From: JANJTY01 sp038257155
Lineage (GTDB): Bacteria > Pseudomonadota > Gammaproteobacteria > Xanthomonadales > Xanthomonadaceae
Assembly (NCBI GenBank): GCA_038257155.1
Contig: JBBSJP010000001.1
Coordinates: 1-64,000 of the forward strand
DNA: 64,000 nucleotides
Direction of reading: 5' to 3'
The notes under the pieces were generated by a model. That model saw only the letters and a list, made by a program, of their open reading frames with translations. It searched no databases and was not told where the DNA came from. Positions 62,130 through 64,000 of this stretch are shown here, piece by piece. Position numbers and translations under genes: made by a program. Position 1 is the stretch's first letter. The number at the start of each line of letters is the position of its first letter.

Positions 62130-62891
62130 GTGCCCGTCCATTTCCCGCTCCGGTTGATCGCCCGCCGCATGATCGCGCCAACCGTCGCGCATCTGACCTT
62201 CCTGCGCGACGATGGCGCGCCGCTGGACTTCATTCCTGGCCAGTTCGTGCAGGTGCATTTCCACTATCCGGATGGCAAGCCCACCAAGCGCAGTTATTCA
62301 CTGGCGACGATCCACGACCACAGCCTGGCACCGGGTGATGCCGTGGAAATCGCGGTCAGCTATGTGGCGGGTGGCGCGGCGACTGCGCTGTTCGAAAACC
62401 TGCAGGCAGGCGAGAACATCGAAGCCAGCGGCCCGTTCGGGCGCTTCTGCCTGATGCCGAACGACAGCAATGCCCGTTATCTGCTGATCGCAACCGGCAC
62501 CGGCGTCACACCCTATCGCGCGATGCTGCCCGAGTTGGCCAGGCAGATCCGCGAGCGCGGCGTCGAGGTGGTGCTGCTGTTCGGCGCGCGCAACGCGGCC
62601 GAGCTGATCTATGGCGACGAGTTCCGCGCCTTTGCCACTGCCACGCCGGGCTTTCGTTTCATTCCGTGTTTCTCGCGCGAGTTGCCCGCCGATGCACACG
62701 CCGACACCCGACAGGGTTATGTGCAGGCGGCGCTGACCGAGCTGGCGCCCGATCCCCAGCGCGACATCGCCTACCTCTGCGGCAACCCCAACATGGTCGA
62801 CGCCTGCTTCGAGACGCTGAAGGAGTTGGGCCTGCCGGTGCCGCATATTCGCCGCGAAAAGTACGTAAGCTCTGCCGGTCAAAAACGCTAA
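62130..62891 (+). CDS. Ferredoxin-NADP(H) reductase family FAD-binding protein
   Basis: A 253-residue reductase from GTG 62130. FAD-binding motif RSYSLATI, GQFVQVHF, the dinucleotide motif LLIATGTGVTPYRAM, and C-terminal YLCGNPNMVDACFE match bacterial Fpr enzymes, which transfer electrons between NADPH and ferredoxin or flavodoxin. The C-terminal KYVSSAGQKR lacks the usual aromatic terminal residue. It is the last housekeeping gene before the recombinase. Confidence 0.82.
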   Translation: MPVHFPLRLIARRMIAPTVAHLTFLRDDGAPLDFIPGQFVQVHFHYPDGKPTKRSYSLATIHDHSLAPGDAVEIAVSYVAGGAATALFENLQAGENIEASGPFGRFCLMPNDSNARYLLIATGTGVTPYRAMLPELARQIRERGVEVVLLFGARNAAELIYGDEFRAFATATPGFRFIPCFSRELPADAHADTRQGYVQAALTELAPDPQRDIAYLCGNPNMVDACFETLKELGLPVPHIRREKYVSSAGQKR

Positions 62892-62959
62892 ATCACCGGA
62901 AGTTGCGTCGGGACCAGAGTGGCATACCCTGTCCAGAAGAGTGAACTGGCAGATTCGTT

Positions 62960-64000
62960 ATGCGCTTTGTTTGGCCGCCTGATGGGTTTTTCGTTGAACG
63001 TGACCTTCCGAAGCTGCAGCATGTCCCATTGCTGCTGGATGCCGGCAGTTTTCCGCTGGAGGCGAATCGTTACGTCATAGAGCGCTGTCTTGGCGAATGG
63101 GCGCCAGACATGGACGAAGATGACGACCCCACCGTTCTCACGCTGAAGTCGAGAGCCAATTTAGCGACGCGCCTCTGCGCGTTTTTCTTCTGGCTCGACC
63201 AGAAAGACCAGCGGGACTGGCGGCGACTCGATTACTCGGACCTGCTTGGTTACCAACTGGGCCTGCAACTGGGCACTGCGAATGCCAGTGCGAGGCCGCT
63301 GAAGGAAGCGTCCGTCAACGCTTACGTTGACGAGGCGTGCGGTTTCCTGAACTGGGCAGCCGTGCGCGGGTTGCGCGGGCGCTTTAAGGTTCCAAGGCGC
63401 AGAAAACGCATCGCAAGCGCGAGCCGCGGAGCACACGCGCATAGCCACAAAGGACGCGTCGTCAGCACACGGCAAGGCGCGCTACAAGTGCATGATTTCG
63501 AGCCCGATATCCTGCCCACAGCAGCAAAGATCGAGCGCTGGATGGGCGTAATGCGTAAGCGGCACCCCATCAAGGCCTTAGAGTTCGAGCTGATGGTTCG
63601 CACCGGGTGCCGAATTTCCGAGGCCCACCACCTGCGTTTGGCGTGTTTCCCTCGGCGGGAAAATCAGTGGACGGATCCATGGCGCAAACAAGGGTGGGTT
63701 CCGGTCCTGCTGCGGTATGGCGTCAAAGGCCCCAAGGTATCGCCCAGTTCGGACCTCAGCACACGATCCCGTACGATCCAGGTGCCGATCGATCTGGCGG
63801 AACGCATCGAGCACTACCTGAGCTTCGTTCGGCCCAATCTGCTCGCGCGCTATCACCGTGGCGGCCGCAAGGATGAGGCACGCACTGACCGACTGTGGCT
63901 TGGAGAGTCCACCTACCAGCCCGTGGCCTACTCCACGTTATACAAGGCATGGACAACGTGTCCGCATTGCCCAGACCACTGGCATCCGCATGCAGCGCGG
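62960..64000 (+). CDS. Tyrosine recombinase/phage-type integrase (cut by the right edge)
   Basis: An open frame of 347 codons from ATG 62960 runs off the window without stop. The N-terminal core-binding domain includes LKSRANLATRLCAFFFW and VNAYVDEACGFLNWAAVRG; the catalytic box I is ELMVRTGCRISEAHHLRL (Arg218), and the sequence ends in box II HPHAAR (His344, Arg347). The segment CPHCPDHWHPH just before box II has a zinc-ligand look. The catalytic Tyr lies beyond the edge. Codon use looks less GC-rich than in the neighbours, as expected for a mobile element. It probably starts an integrative element or integron-like island. Confidence 0.82.
   Translation, partial: MRFVWPPDGFFVERDLPKLQHVPLLLDAGSFPLEANRYVIERCLGEWAPDMDEDDDPTVLTLKSRANLATRLCAFFFWLDQKDQRDWRRLDYSDLLGYQLGLQLGTANASARPLKEASVNAYVDEACGFLNWAAVRGLRGRFKVPRRRKRIASASRGAHAHSHKGRVVSTRQGALQVHDFEPDILPTAAKIERWMGVMRKRHPIKALEFELMVRTGCRISEAHHLRLACFPRRENQWTDPWRKQGWVPVLLRYGVKGPKVSPSSDLSTRSRTIQVPIDLAERIEHYLSFVRPNLLARYHRGGRKDEARTDRLWLGESTYQPVAYSTLYKAWTTCPHCPDHWHPHAAR

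Overview
The window is chromosomal DNA of a GC-rich gammaproteobacterium, most likely of the order Lysobacterales (Xanthomonadales). This rests on the rhlB/trxA-rho divergon, a Rho with a very long disordered N-terminus, divergent speA and speE, a split gspC-gspD / gspE type II secretion locus, many secreted enzymes, and numerous xanthomonad-style intergenic palindromes. The genus cannot be fixed from sequence alone. No rRNA, tRNA, CRISPR array or complete insertion sequence was seen.

Layout. 1-3 kb: tail of an unknown gene, a DUF6916 gene, rho and trxA. 3-10 kb: rhlB, then gspC and gspD, a small-ORF/nucleotidyltransferase pair, and gspE. 10-20 kb: two rhomboid proteases enclose a three-gene minus-strand operon for secreted or membrane proteins that ends in a phospholipase C-like enzyme; a secreted DPP-IV-type peptidase follows. 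20-25 kb: a membrane-anchored cytochrome c with a clear sigma-70 promoter, a lipoprotein nuclease, and a hydrolase-zapE-queF cluster. 25-30 kb: a diguanylate cyclase and an allantoin-degrading operon (puuE, uraD, alc, allA). 30-36 kb: two convergent ATPase genes, one of which appears to fuse a ClpS-like domain to an AAA+ motor, then a GAF/HD-GYP phosphodiesterase and a YgjP-like metallopeptidase. 36-45 kb: a membrane-anchored protein kinase, a membrane protein/XRE regulator pair, hydrolase, RlmI, a third rhomboid, truncated hemoglobin, a secreted sialidase-like beta-propeller and a DUF2062 protein. 45-49 kb: mnmG, whose leader carries a roughly 500-bp MITE-like insertion, a candidate structured RNA and a Tyr-rich lipoprotein. 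49-55 kb: an EamA transporter, a pectate-lyase-like enzyme and an uncharacterised MotA/TolQ-like plus MotB/OmpA-like stator pair. 55-63 kb: polyamine synthesis (speE, speA), two ABC exporters and a ferredoxin-NADP reductase. The right edge enters a tyrosine recombinase gene that is cut by the window end.

How the genes fit together. T2SS parts lie beside several exported hydrolases (phospholipase C-like, S9 peptidase, ExeM-like nuclease, sialidase-like, pectate lyase-like), suggesting a lifestyle of degrading external polymers. The ureide genes would convert allantoin to glyoxylate and urea. c-di-GMP turnover is represented by one cyclase and one HD-GYP phosphodiesterase. The features most worth follow-up are the ClpS-AAA+ fusion with its convergent ATPase neighbour, the stator pair, the mnmG-leader MITE, and the 180-bp near-perfect palindromic element abutting the speA stop codon.
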